A DNA stretch of 57,179 nt from CAADGY01 sp900696665 (GTDB taxonomy: Bacteria; Acidobacteriota; Terriglobia; Bryobacterales; Bryobacteraceae), in contig JAPSFM010000024.1 of the NCBI GenBank assembly GCA_035063885.1, positions 1-57,179 on the forward strand, in the 5' to 3' direction. The notes under the pieces were generated by a model. It was not told where the DNA came from, made no database searches, and saw nothing but the letters and a program-made list of their open reading frames with translations. Position numbers and translations under genes: made by a program. Each line of letters starts with the position of its first letter. The stretch's first letter is position 1. Below are positions 1 to 8,197 of the stretch, in pieces.

Positions 1-150
1 TTAGTGGTCCGTGCACGGGGAGAAACAGAGCGGTTCGTTTCGGGAGGACGTGCCCGGCCGGGCAAGCCTCCGGCCGTCCGGGGGCCCGGCGCTTGCTCCT
101 GTGGTGGCCCTGTGTGGGCGTGGGCGCTCCTGCCGCCCGACCACCGCCAG

Positions 151-640
151 TTACGGCATGGCCTGCACGCCCTCATGTTTAGAGAACCAGCGCTCCACCA
201 GCGATTGAAGCTGATTGCGCCCAAGAAGACGGCTTCCAGTTGGCACTTCGTCACCCGTAGCAGATCGAATCCAAGCGCCCGGCAAACATCGGACTTCTTG
301 CGGTCGCGCTGGATGGTGTCTGTGCCGGTGAAGTGCTCCTGCTCCATCGTATTCGACTGCAAACAAGATGCGTGATGACGGGCGCTCCGTCACTACGAAG
401 TCGAGATGTGCGCGCATCGCGTAGGAGTAGCGCTCGTCCGAGAGGCCGCTATTGTTCAGGTCCACGGCGTCTTTCAAGCCCACTTTGCACTAGACCTCCG
501 CATCGTGCGGCGCGGTCAGGTTCCTGAGTTCATCCAGCAAACAGCGCTCTGCCGGGTTCAGCAGCACTCCGCAGTTTGTCCATGATGAAGGTGGGGAGCT
601 TGCCGCCAGTCAGTTCGTGGGCCTTATTTATCTCAAATTG
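151..640 (-). pseudogene. Decayed DUF2726-type gene (several frameshifts and a stop)
   Basis: Read on the minus strand, recognisable pieces of a DUF2726-like protein lie in two alternating frames. They are LLNPAERCLLDELRNLT (about 500-550), then an in-frame TAG at 490-492, then AHLDFVVTERPSS and FAVEYDG (about 345-420). After a frame change at about 340 come DTIQRDRKKSDVCRALGF and DLLRVTKCQLEAVF, and near 225 the frame returns to give LGRNQLQSLVERWFSKHEG. A further frame change near 555 joins an upstream stretch containing KLPTFIMDKLRS. DUF2726 is a nuclease-related family whose typical core is a 'VEYDG..H...D..RDRKK..C...G..LLR' pattern, which is what the joined frames restore. With about four lesions in 400 bp, decay is likelier than sequencing error. 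I could not place the 5' end, and 640-871 holds no gene I can support. Nothing recognisable lies in 1-150. Confidence 0.7.
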
Positions 641-871
641 GTCCGTCTTTAAATTTAGAAGTAATGGCGGGAAAGGTTTACGATTAGTGTGGAGCCGGGG
701 GACTGCCGGCTCTGGCAGATCTATACCGGCCCAGGAGCACGCGAAGTCATTCCTCGGAAAGAGAGAATCGCCACGAAGACGATTTGAGTACCTGGCCGGG
801 TTTGGGGCTATCGCCGGTCCCGGCCACGAGGGCGATTTCCGGAAGGCGGGTTCCGCGCGGTAACCTGGAAC

Positions 872-1861
872 GTGAGCCTGTCTAATCTCTGTCGGCATAT
901 TCTGCTCCTGTCAGTCCTCGCGTTGCATTCGCCTTTGAAAGCGGAAGTGACTCTTCTGATCGGAGAGCCTTTCGGCGCGTTTGGAGCATTCAATCCCACC
1001 GGACACGCCGCTGTCTATCTGTCGCGTGTGTGCGCCGAATCTCCGGTAAAGCTTCGCATGTGCCAACCCGGAGAAAGCGGGGTCGTCATTAGCCGTTACA
1101 ATCGCGTCGCGGGCTACGACTGGCTTGCGGTTCCGCTTCTGCCTTACCTGTATGCCGTCGAAAACCCGCGCGACGTGCCGGATTGGGTGGATGCCCGTAC
1201 GGTGGCCAAACTCCGGGATGGCTATCGCCGGTTGCATCTCCGCCAAATCGCACCGGACAGAGAGGACGAAGAAATACCTCATGGCGATTGGATTCAACTG
1301 ATTGGTGCGGCATACGACCGGAGCCTCCATGGGTTCACGCTCCCGACCACTCCCGGGGAAGATGAACGGCTGATCGCTTATCTCAACCAGCGCCCAAACA
1401 GAAGGCGGTTCAACCTCTTTTACCGGAACTGCGCTGATTTCGTGCAGGAGATCATCAACTTCTACTATCCGCGCGCGGTTCGGCGAAGTTTTGTTGCCGA
1501 TCTCGCCATATCGACACCAAAGCACGCAGCGAAAGCGCTGGTGCGGTATACCCGACGCCGCCCGGAGTTGAGTTACTCCCAGTTCATGATTCCGCAGATA
1601 CCCGGACGGCGGCCCAGCACCAAGCTTCGCGGTGTAAGCGAATCGCTTATCCGATCAAAGAAATACGTCGCGCCGTTGATTATTCTTCAGCCATGGGTGG
1701 CGGCGACCGCAGCGACAGCCTACCTGGTGTCCGGGCGCTTCAACCCGGCGGCGGGGCTGCAGGCGGTTTGTGAACCGGGCGCACTCGAAGCCTGTATGAC
1801 GTCCCGGAAAGGTCCCTTGCTCGTTTCCTCGCAGGGATCCTCGGCGCATGCGGGCCACTGA
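872..1861 (+). CDS. Secreted protein resembling permuted NlpC/P60 (papain-like) enzymes
   Basis: A 329-residue protein with a GTG start and an N-terminal hydrophobic stretch ending near residue 24 (CRHILLLSVLALHSPLKA), consistent with Sec export. Two motifs stand out: GHAAVYLS near residue 45, and YRNCADFVQEIINFYYP near residue 190. A His motif that precedes an 'NCADF'-type Cys motif is the hallmark of the circularly permuted NlpC/P60-LRAT branch of papain-like enzymes, so a Cys/His hydrolase or acyltransferase acting in the envelope is likely. The C-terminal third has a hydrophobic stretch near residues 265-285 that could be a membrane anchor. Its last codons overlap the start of the LolA gene by 14 bp, so the two are probably co-transcribed. 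The substrate is unknown and the family call rests on motifs only. Confidence 0.65.
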   Translation: MSLSNLCRHILLLSVLALHSPLKAEVTLLIGEPFGAFGAFNPTGHAAVYLSRVCAESPVKLRMCQPGESGVVISRYNRVAGYDWLAVPLLPYLYAVENPRDVPDWVDARTVAKLRDGYRRLHLRQIAPDREDEEIPHGDWIQLIGAAYDRSLHGFTLPTTPGEDERLIAYLNQRPNRRRFNLFYRNCADFVQEIINFYYPRAVRRSFVADLAISTPKHAAKALVRYTRRRPELSYSQFMIPQIPGRRPSTKLRGVSESLIRSKKYVAPLIILQPWVAATAATAYLVSGRFNPAAGLQAVCEPGALEACMTSRKGPLLVSSQGSSAHAGH

Positions 1862-2543
1862 ATGCCCTCAACGAATTAGCCCCTGGATACGTCACAGATT
1901 TGTGGGCCACATTCTGCTTATATTGTGCCTGGCGGTATTTCCTGCCGCCGCTGCCACAACCGATATCTCTAAGTTGCTCAAAGGAATAGAAGACCGCTAC
2001 AATCACGCTCGCACGCTTCAGGTCCATTTTGCGCAAACCTATATGCATGCCCAGGGCCGCCGGATGGAAGCGGGGGACCTTTACCTGCGCAAACCCGGAA
2101 AAATGCGGTGGGTCTATAGTAACCCGGCGGGAAAGGTTTTCGTTTCCGACGCCAAGAATGCCTGGTTCTATAGCCCGGCCACGAACCGGGTGGAGAAGAT
2201 GAAGCTGAAAGAAACCGACGATATGCGGGCGCCGATGGCCTTTCTGCTTGGCAGGCTCGATTTCTCCCGGGATTTCAGAGAGTTCCGCTCACGCCCCGAG
2301 GGTGAGGCCATGTTCATCACGGCGATTCCGAAGTCGGAGAAGATGCCATATCGTGAAGTGAGTTTCCTGGTTTCGCCGGCGCACCAGATTCAACGCCTAA
2401 TTGTTACCGGGCAGGACGGGTCGGTGCTGCAATTCGATTTTTCCGCCGAGAAGGTGAACCCGCCTCTCGAAGACAGTCTTTTCGGCTTTCAGATCCCGAG
2501 GGGTGCCGAATTCGTTGATCTGACAGACTCGCAGGCAAATTGA
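1848..2543 (+). CDS. lolA: Outer-membrane lipoprotein carrier protein LolA
   Basis: A 231-residue periplasmic chaperone that would carry lipoproteins from the LolCDE complex to the outer membrane. The N-terminus has a basic stretch followed by a hydrophobic segment (HILLILCLAVFPAAAAT, cleavage near residue 36). The mature part follows the LolA pattern: 'LLKGIEDRYNHARTLQVHFAQ' split across the first helix and strand, then GDLYLRKPGKMRWVY, VFVSDAKNAWFYSP and the late strand VLQFDFS. Mature length is about 195 residues, normal for the family. The ATG at 1848 lies inside the preceding gene and could be a few codons too far upstream, but it gives a complete signal peptide. It sits 3 bp before gspF, so it is probably co-transcribed with the secretion cluster. 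It also implies a Gram-negative envelope. Confidence 0.85.
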   Translation: MRATECPQRISPWIRHRFVGHILLILCLAVFPAAAATTDISKLLKGIEDRYNHARTLQVHFAQTYMHAQGRRMEAGDLYLRKPGKMRWVYSNPAGKVFVSDAKNAWFYSPATNRVEKMKLKETDDMRAPMAFLLGRLDFSRDFREFRSRPEGEAMFITAIPKSEKMPYREVSFLVSPAHQIQRLIVTGQDGSVLQFDFSAEKVNPPLEDSLFGFQIPRGAEFVDLTDSQAN

Positions 2544-2546
2544 ACC

Positions 2547-3755
2547 GTGGCTGAATTCACCCTCAAGTATGCGGACGCCCGCGGCGAGATCCACCAGCAG
2601 GTGGCCGAGGCGGGGTCTGAGCAGGAATTGAGGGAGCGCTTCTCCCGCCAGGGCTACCTGGTGTATTCGATCAAGGGCCGTTCAGCGGCGGGACTTCCCA
2701 CCGGCCTGAGCCGCGGACGGAAGAAGCTGAATATTGAAAAATTCCTGATCTTCAACCAGCAGTTCGTCACGCTGATTCGTGCCGGGTTGCCGATTTTGAA
2801 GTGTCTGGATCTTCTGGCCGACCGGCTGACGGACGTGAAATTGGGCGAGCACGTGAAAGCGGTCCGCGACGACGTGAAGAAAGGCTCCATGCTGAGCGAT
2901 GCCTTCGCTAAACGCGGCGTCTTTCCACCCATCTACGTCACTTCCATCCTGGCGGGGGAAAAGAGCGGGGCGCTGCCCGAAGTTCTCGAGCGTTTTCTGA
3001 CCTACCAGCGGCTTGCGCTGGCGGTGCGCAAGAAAATCCTGCTGTCGCTGATGTATCCGGCGATTCTGATTCTTCTCGTGCTGTGCCTTATCGTCTTTCT
3101 GGTCACTTACGTTGTTCCCAGCTTTGCCGTGCTGTACGGCAGCATGTCGGCTCAGTTGCCGGCGGTCACCCAGTTGCTGATCGCGGTGGGAACGACCGCA
3201 AGAAATTACGTGATTGTCGGGTTCGTGTGCCTGGCCGGCGCAATTGTGGCCTTCCGGGTCTGGTCTCGCGGCGAAGCCGCCAAAGCACACATTGACAAGG
3301 TTAAGCTGCGAACGCCGGTGCTGGGCGAGATTTGGATCAAATACCAGGTGGCACAATTCTCGCGCGTGCTCAGCACGTTGCTCGTGGGCGGCATTCCGCT
3401 CATACAGTCGCTTGAAACCGCTTCGCAGTCGGTCGGCACCGTAGTGCTGCGGGACGCTCTCGAATCGGCCCGGAAACGGGTTCGGGAAGGGCAATCGCTT
3501 TCTTCGTCTCTCAATGCTACGGGTGTTTTTCCGGGACTCTCCATCGATATGATTGAAGTAGGAGAGTCTACTGGCGCGTTGCCGTCCATGTTGAACAGCG
3601 TGGCGGAATTTTACGAGGACGATGTAAATACCCGCATGACGGCGGCATTATCGCTGATCGAGCCGGCCATCATGATTTTCATGGGCGGATTTGTGGCATT
3701 CGTGCTGGTAGCTCTCTACCTGCCGATCTTCTCACTTGCTGACACGTTGGGGTAA
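2547..3755 (+). CDS. gspF: Type II secretion / type IV pilus inner-membrane platform protein (GspF/PilC family)
   Basis: A 402-residue polytopic protein with the usual two-repeat T2SSF layout. Each repeat has a cytoplasmic helical bundle beginning with a phenylalanine-rich stretch (FNQQFVTLIRAGLPILKCLD near residue 70, FSRVLSTLLVGGIPLIQSLE near residue 275). Membrane segments lie near residues 168-192, 220-240 and 370-395. The motif ILAGEKSGALPEVLERF and its second copy VGESTGALPSMLNSVAEFYE are typical of the family. It starts with GTG immediately after lolA and ends 5 bp before gspE. It would form the membrane platform on which GspE acts to drive pseudopilus or pilus assembly. From the sequence alone a T4P PilC and a T2SS GspF cannot be told apart. 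The neighbouring PilM/N/O-like genes leave this open. Confidence 0.93.
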   Translation: MAEFTLKYADARGEIHQQVAEAGSEQELRERFSRQGYLVYSIKGRSAAGLPTGLSRGRKKLNIEKFLIFNQQFVTLIRAGLPILKCLDLLADRLTDVKLGEHVKAVRDDVKKGSMLSDAFAKRGVFPPIYVTSILAGEKSGALPEVLERFLTYQRLALAVRKKILLSLMYPAILILLVLCLIVFLVTYVVPSFAVLYGSMSAQLPAVTQLLIAVGTTARNYVIVGFVCLAGAIVAFRVWSRGEAAKAHIDKVKLRTPVLGEIWIKYQVAQFSRVLSTLLVGGIPLIQSLETASQSVGTVVLRDALESARKRVREGQSLSSSLNATGVFPGLSIDMIEVGESTGALPSMLNSVAEFYEDDVNTRMTAALSLIEPAIMIFMGGFVAFVLVALYLPIFSLADTLG

Positions 3756-3760
3756 GTCTG

Positions 3761-5383
3761 ATGGCAACCGACCGATTGAAATTGCTGGACATCGAGCAGG
3801 AGGTGGCACAGGCGCGCGCACTGGCTGCCCGTTACCGTTGTGACTTTATCGACTTGCGCGAAGGCAAGATCGATCATGATCTGTTCCGGTCCATTCCGGT
3901 GGACCTCATGTTCCGGTACAACTTCGTACCGCTCGGAGGGCACAACGGCACGCTCGAGATCGCTCTCGCCGACCCCCGCCACCTGAATCTCATAGACGAA
4001 CTCTCCATTCTGCTTCAGAAAAAACTGAAAGTGAGAGTGGCGACGCTGTCCCAGATCTCTGACCTGCTCAAGAAAACCGAACAGTCGCAGCGTGTACTCG
4101 AAGAAGTGACCGAAGGGTTCACGCTGGACGTGGTCGGCGACGAGGAGAATCCGGAAGAAACGCTCTCCATCGACAAGCTGGCGTCATCGGACAGCGATAT
4201 CGCACCGGTTATCAAGCTGGTGGACACTACCATCTTCAACGCGCTCGAACGCCGCGCCAGCGACATTCACATCGAGACGCGCGACCAGGAAGTCGCCATC
4301 AAGTACCGTATCGACGGTGTGCTGCATTACGCGATGCCTCCCATCGCGAAGGACTGGCATTCAACCATCATTTCGCGCATCAAAATCATGTCCGAGTTGG
4401 ACATCGCCGAAAGGCGCGTTCCGCAGGACGGCCGTTTCCGGGTCCGGTACAAGAACCGTCTCATCGATTTCCGCGTTTCCATCATGCCGACCATTTACGG
4501 AGAGGACGCAGTGCTTCGTGTCCTTGACAAGGAGTCCATGAGTGAGAAGTTCGCCAAGCTCTCGCTTGATGTGGTGGGTTTTTCGGATGACGACCTGGTG
4601 AAATTCCGCCGGTATATCAAAGAGCCTTACGGCATGGTGCTGGTTACCGGTCCAACGGGATCGGGCAAGACCACTACGCTATATGCCGCGCTGAGCGAAA
4701 TCAAGAACGACGAAGACAAGATCATTACAATTGAGGACCCGGTCGAATACCAGATCAAAGGCATCACGCAGATTCCGGTGAACGAGAAGAAGGGCCTCAG
4801 CTTCGCTCGTGGTCTACGTTCCATTCTGCGCCACGATCCCGACAAAATCATGGTCGGCGAGATCCGCGACCACGAAACGGCCCAGATCGCCATTAACGCC
4901 GCGCTTACCGGACACCTTGTGTTCACCACCGTTCACGCCAACAACGTGCTGGATGTACTGGGGCGCTTCCTCAACATGGGTGTCGAGCCGTACAATTTCG
5001 TCTCGGCGTTGAATTGCATTCTGGCCCAGCGGCTGGTTCGGGTCATCTGCGAACATTGCAAGACGCGGGTCAGCTACCCGGATTCCTACCTGTCGGAGAG
5101 CGGCCTCGATCCCAATGAATGGCGGGATGTGCCGTTGTGGGAAGGTCAGGGATGTTTTGAATGCGGCGGCACGGGGTTTCGCGGAAGAACCGCTATCCAC
5201 GAACTTCTGGATCTTAGCGAGCGGATTCGCGAAATGATTCTCGACAAAAGACCCAGTTCCGAAATCAAGAGGGTCTCCCGCGACGAAGGCATGACCTTCC
5301 TGCGGGAATCCGCTATAGAGAAAGCCCGTGATGGAGTAACTACGCTGAAGGAGATCAACAAGGTCACCTTCATAGAAGGTTGA
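3761..5383 (+). CDS. gspE: Type II secretion / pilus assembly ATPase (GspE/PilB family)
   Basis: A 540-residue hexameric traffic ATPase that powers pseudopilus or pilus extension from the cytoplasmic side. An N-terminal MshEN/GspE-N type region occupies about residues 1-110. The ATPase core has Walker A GPTGSGKTT (residues 297-305), the Asp box TIEDPVEYQ (about 323-331), Walker B IMVGEIRD (363-370) and the His box TGHLVFTTVHANN (384-396). A tetracysteine zinc motif is present at C430, C433, C465 and C468, which is typical of extension ATPases and argues against a PilT retraction motor. Length is normal. It is followed 9 bp later by a PilM-like gene. No second ATPase (PilT) is present in this cluster. 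Confidence 0.95.
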   Translation: MATDRLKLLDIEQEVAQARALAARYRCDFIDLREGKIDHDLFRSIPVDLMFRYNFVPLGGHNGTLEIALADPRHLNLIDELSILLQKKLKVRVATLSQISDLLKKTEQSQRVLEEVTEGFTLDVVGDEENPEETLSIDKLASSDSDIAPVIKLVDTTIFNALERRASDIHIETRDQEVAIKYRIDGVLHYAMPPIAKDWHSTIISRIKIMSELDIAERRVPQDGRFRVRYKNRLIDFRVSIMPTIYGEDAVLRVLDKESMSEKFAKLSLDVVGFSDDDLVKFRRYIKEPYGMVLVTGPTGSGKTTTLYAALSEIKNDEDKIITIEDPVEYQIKGITQIPVNEKKGLSFARGLRSILRHDPDKIMVGEIRDHETAQIAINAALTGHLVFTTVHANNVLDVLGRFLNMGVEPYNFVSALNCILAQRLVRVICEHCKTRVSYPDSYLSESGLDPNEWRDVPLWEGQGCFECGGTGFRGRTAIHELLDLSERIREMILDKRPSSEIKRVSRDEGMTFLRESAIEKARDGVTTLKEINKVTFIEG

Positions 5384-5392
5384 TGCTCGGAT

Positions 5393-6286
5393 ATGCTCCT
5401 GTTGAGACGACTTGCCCGGATATTCGAAGACCCGCCCCCGGAATACGTTTTCGAACTTTCGGGCGCCGGCATCGCCTACGCACGGCACGGACATCCGCCA
5501 CAGACCGGCTTCCGCCGCCTGGAGCCCGGAGTGATCGCAGTGTCACCCCTTGAAGACAACGTTCTGAATGCCGAGGCGCTGGTAGCCGGCGTTAAAGCCG
5601 CCGGAGGTACGAACGGCTCCAGGAAGCGCAAACCGGCTGCCCTGATACTGCCGGATTACTGCGCGCGCGTCACCGTGCTCGACTTTGACGATTTTCCTTC
5701 CGAACCCGGTGAGCAGATGTCCCTGGTTCGCTTCCGTACGAAGAAAACCGTGCCCTTTGACATTGATTCCGCGGCCGTCAGCTACGAGGTGCAAGCGAAG
5801 CAGGGCGGACGGAAGACGTTGGAAGTGGTGGTGGCGGCGGTAGCGCTCGAAATCATCGCACGCTACGAAGCCGCGTTTCGTGCAGCCGGATATCACCCGG
5901 GATTCATCACCACGTCGGCGCTCGGCGTGCTGCGTTTGCTGCGTGGATCTGGTCTCACTGTCGCAGCCCGCTGGAACGGCCACACGATGACGGTCTCGGT
6001 GCAGCAGGGAGGTGCGTTGAAGCTGTTGCGGTGCGTTGAGTTTCCAGAAGTGGGAATTCAGGAAGTGCTCGCAATGCTGCACCCCACTTTTGCCTTCATT
6101 GAGGATGAACTTGGGACGCGGCCGGACAAACTGTTCCTGTGCGGCTTCGGCGATTTCACCGGGCTTTTCAGGGCACGGTGCGCCGAAGATCTGGACGTTG
6201 CCGTGGAGCCTTTGCAGTCCCGGTTCGGGACGCCGGGACCGGACAATGCGGGCTTATTGGGATACTTGGATTCTGTGGAGGTTTAG
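5393..6286 (+). CDS. pilM: PilM-like actin-fold assembly protein
   Basis: A 297-residue protein placed exactly where pilM (or the cytoplasmic part of gspL) sits, between the assembly ATPase and PilN/PilO-like genes. Visible features fit the PilM/FtsA-type fold: LPDYCARVTVLDFDDFP, where PilM proteins have 'LPd...r...ldfp', and FRTKKTVPFDIDSAAVSYEV, where PilM has 'ir.e....P......D.'. A glycine-containing late motif, KLFLCGFGDF, resembles the 'i.l.GG.a...gl' strand of the fold. There is no membrane segment, so it is probably cytoplasmic and docks PilN. The sequence is divergent and the nucleotide-binding glycines are not clear. The call leans on gene order as much as on sequence. Confidence 0.7.
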   Translation: MLLLRRLARIFEDPPPEYVFELSGAGIAYARHGHPPQTGFRRLEPGVIAVSPLEDNVLNAEALVAGVKAAGGTNGSRKRKPAALILPDYCARVTVLDFDDFPSEPGEQMSLVRFRTKKTVPFDIDSAAVSYEVQAKQGGRKTLEVVVAAVALEIIARYEAAFRAAGYHPGFITTSALGVLRLLRGSGLTVAARWNGHTMTVSVQQGGALKLLRCVEFPEVGIQEVLAMLHPTFAFIEDELGTRPDKLFLCGFGDFTGLFRARCAEDLDVAVEPLQSRFGTPGPDNAGLLGYLDSVEV

Positions 6287-6289
6287 GGC

Positions 6290-6862
6290 TTGTCGCAGCG
6301 GATGCAATTAAATCTAGCGAGTGAGCCGTTCCGGCGAGACAGGCCGATGCTGGTGGCTTCCTTTGTGGTTGCGCTTCTGATGGTGGCGGTCCTGGGCATG
6401 TTGATCACACTGATCGTCGCCGACCGCGAACAATCGCGCGATACCCGGGCAGAGATCGAACGTACCACGAAACGGCTGGCGGCGCTCACTTCAGAACAAA
6501 GCAAACTCGAATCCATTCTGCGCCAGCCGAACAATGCCGAGGTGCTGGAGCGCAGCGTGCTGCTGAACATGCTGCTGCGGCGCAAGGGCATCAGTTGGAC
6601 TCTGATCTTCTCCGATCTGGAACGGATCATGCCGCACAATGTCCGGTTGATCAACGTGCGGCCGCAGGTAACTTCACGCAATACCGTACTGCTTCAGATG
6701 GTGGTGGGCGCACAATCAACCGGGCCTGTTCGGGAAATGCTGGTCAACATGGAGAAGTCGCCTCTTTTCGGCCCTGCCTCCATGCAGAACTGGGTACCGC
6801 CTTCGCAGAACGATCCGCTGTACCGCTACAGAGTGAGCGTCAACTATGCCCGGAAGCTTTAA
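6290..6862 (+). CDS. pilN: PilN-like inner-membrane assembly protein
   Basis: A 190-residue bitopic protein: a short cytoplasmic tail with NLASEPFRRDRP (PilN proteins begin with a comparable 'INLL.' tail that binds PilM), one membrane helix at about residues 23-45, a coiled coil rich in Glu/Arg/Gln (about 48-85), then a small periplasmic fold with LERIMPHNVRLINVRPQV, which matches the PilN 'l..i.P....l..l' core. I chose the TTG at 6290 because GGAGG at 6277-6281 lies 8 bp before it. An ATG at 6302 is the alternative and would shorten the tail by four residues. The gene follows pilM by 3 bp and overlaps the PilO-like gene by 17 bp. Confidence 0.78.
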   Translation: MSQRMQLNLASEPFRRDRPMLVASFVVALLMVAVLGMLITLIVADREQSRDTRAEIERTTKRLAALTSEQSKLESILRQPNNAEVLERSVLLNMLLRRKGISWTLIFSDLERIMPHNVRLINVRPQVTSRNTVLLQMVVGAQSTGPVREMLVNMEKSPLFGPASMQNWVPPSQNDPLYRYRVSVNYARKL

Positions 6863-7463
6863 TCTGGCTGCAGTCCGCAGACGCCTTCCCGCGCTCCAGG
6901 GCGACTTCGGGCGCGATCCGCGATTCGTGGTACGCCTGGTTCTTGGGTTGTTGCTGCTCGCCAATATTGGTGCGGCGCTGGTGCTCTTCAAACCCTGGGG
7001 CGGCTCGGCGGAAGAACTGGAACGCAGGCTTGCCGGTATCGACCAGCAGGCGGTACAGAAACAAGCCAGCGTAGTGACGCTTCAGAACCTGGTGAACAAA
7101 GTGGAGAAGGCGCGGGCAGAAGGCGATTTGTTCATGAAGGACTATTTCCTGTCGGAACGCAGCGCCTATTCGACGTTGGTCGCCGAACTGACAGAAGTTG
7201 CCGGGAAAGCGAAGATCAAGATCAAGGACCACTCTTTCACCGAGGAGCCGATTGAAGGAGCCGAGCATTTGAAGATGTTGAGCATCTCGGCCAACTACGA
7301 AGGTACGTATGCCGACCTGGTCGAGTTCGTGAATATGCTCGACCGCTCGCCGCGGTTCCTCATCATCGAGAATTTGACGGCTACGCCGCAGCAGTCCGGC
7401 GGCGCGCTGAACATCAATATCAGGCTGGATACGTTTATGCGCGCCGGGGAGGTGGCGCCATGA
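6846..7463 (+). CDS. pilO: PilO-like inner-membrane assembly protein
   Basis: A 205-residue protein with a cytoplasmic tail of about 28 residues and one membrane helix (VVRLVLGLLLLANIGAALVLF). A periplasmic coiled coil follows (about residues 58-95), then an alpha/beta domain with YSTLVAELTEVAGKAKIKIK and the pair of strands around NYEGTYADLVEFVNMLDRSP. That last motif is the PilO/GspM signature in which a 'G.Y..l..F...l...' segment precedes the final strand. It would pair with the PilN-like protein to form the alignment complex in the inner membrane. Start and stop overlap both neighbours, which indicates translational coupling. Confidence 0.78.
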   Translation: MPGSFNLAAVRRRLPALQGDFGRDPRFVVRLVLGLLLLANIGAALVLFKPWGGSAEELERRLAGIDQQAVQKQASVVTLQNLVNKVEKARAEGDLFMKDYFLSERSAYSTLVAELTEVAGKAKIKIKDHSFTEEPIEGAEHLKMLSISANYEGTYADLVEFVNMLDRSPRFLIIENLTATPQQSGGALNINIRLDTFMRAGEVAP

Positions 7464-8197
7464 AGGCCGGAGCGGAGCGAAAAAAGGTCATTTTGCTGGT
7501 AGGCCTGCTGGCTTTCGCGGTTGTGTTGTATTTTTATAACTCCCGTTCCGAATTCGAAGAGGACTCCGCGCAGGCTCCCGTTCCATCGGTGTCTCAGGTC
7601 CAGGCGCCCGGTGCGCCTCGTGCAAGTTCGAACACTCCGGCCGCCCCCGCTCTGATTTCGCAGGCACCCCGTATCGGGAGCAGTTCCAGCCGCGTTTCCT
7701 CAGAAGAGTTCCGGCCCTCTCTCAAGAAACTCAAAGCGGAAGGTGCGATCGATCCGATGACACTCGATCCCACTTTGCGGCTCGATCTGCTCGCGAAACT
7801 GCAGGATGTGAATATCGAAGGAGGCGGGCGAAGCCTGTTTGAGTTCTCGCAGCCGCCCGCTCCCAAGACGCCGGAACCAAAGGTGGTTCCTAAGCCCCTG
7901 AACGCCGCAGCGGAAGAGAAAAGCGAAGGGAAGAACGAAGGGAAGAAAGAAGCTGCATCCAAGCCGCCGCCCCCGCCGATTCCATTGAAGTTCTACGGGT
8001 ATGCGACCCCTGTGAAACAAGGAGTCAAACGGGCTTTCTTCCTGGACGGCGAGGACATCTTTGTAGCATCCGAAGGCGAAATCGTAAAGAAGCGATACAA
8101 GATCGTGCGCATCGGTGTGAATTCGGCGGTGGTTGAGGACACGCAGCACGGGAATAACCAGCAGACTCTCCCTCTGGTGCAGGAGGTGGCTGGATGA
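7460..8197 (+). CDS. PilP/GspC-like membrane-anchored protein
   Basis: A 245-residue protein with one N-terminal membrane helix (VILLVGLLAFAVVLYFYNS). A long disordered linker rich in Pro/Ala/Ser and then Lys/Glu follows, ending in a Pro run (PPPPPIPLKFYGYATP). The last 70 residues form a small beta domain with FFLDGEDIFVASEGEIVKKRY and NSAVVEDTQHGNNQQTLPL. That pattern, an 'i.l.Gya......a.l..g.....v..Gd.i...y.v..I....v.l' strand order, is the HR-domain pattern of PilP and GspC, which contact the secretin. Position after pilO supports this. The secretin it would contact is not in the window. The family assignment is moderate because HR domains are poorly conserved. Confidence 0.65.
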   Translation: MKAGAERKKVILLVGLLAFAVVLYFYNSRSEFEEDSAQAPVPSVSQVQAPGAPRASSNTPAAPALISQAPRIGSSSSRVSSEEFRPSLKKLKAEGAIDPMTLDPTLRLDLLAKLQDVNIEGGGRSLFEFSQPPAPKTPEPKVVPKPLNAAAEEKSEGKNEGKKEAASKPPPPPIPLKFYGYATPVKQGVKRAFFLDGEDIFVASEGEIVKKRYKIVRIGVNSAVVEDTQHGNNQQTLPLVQEVAG

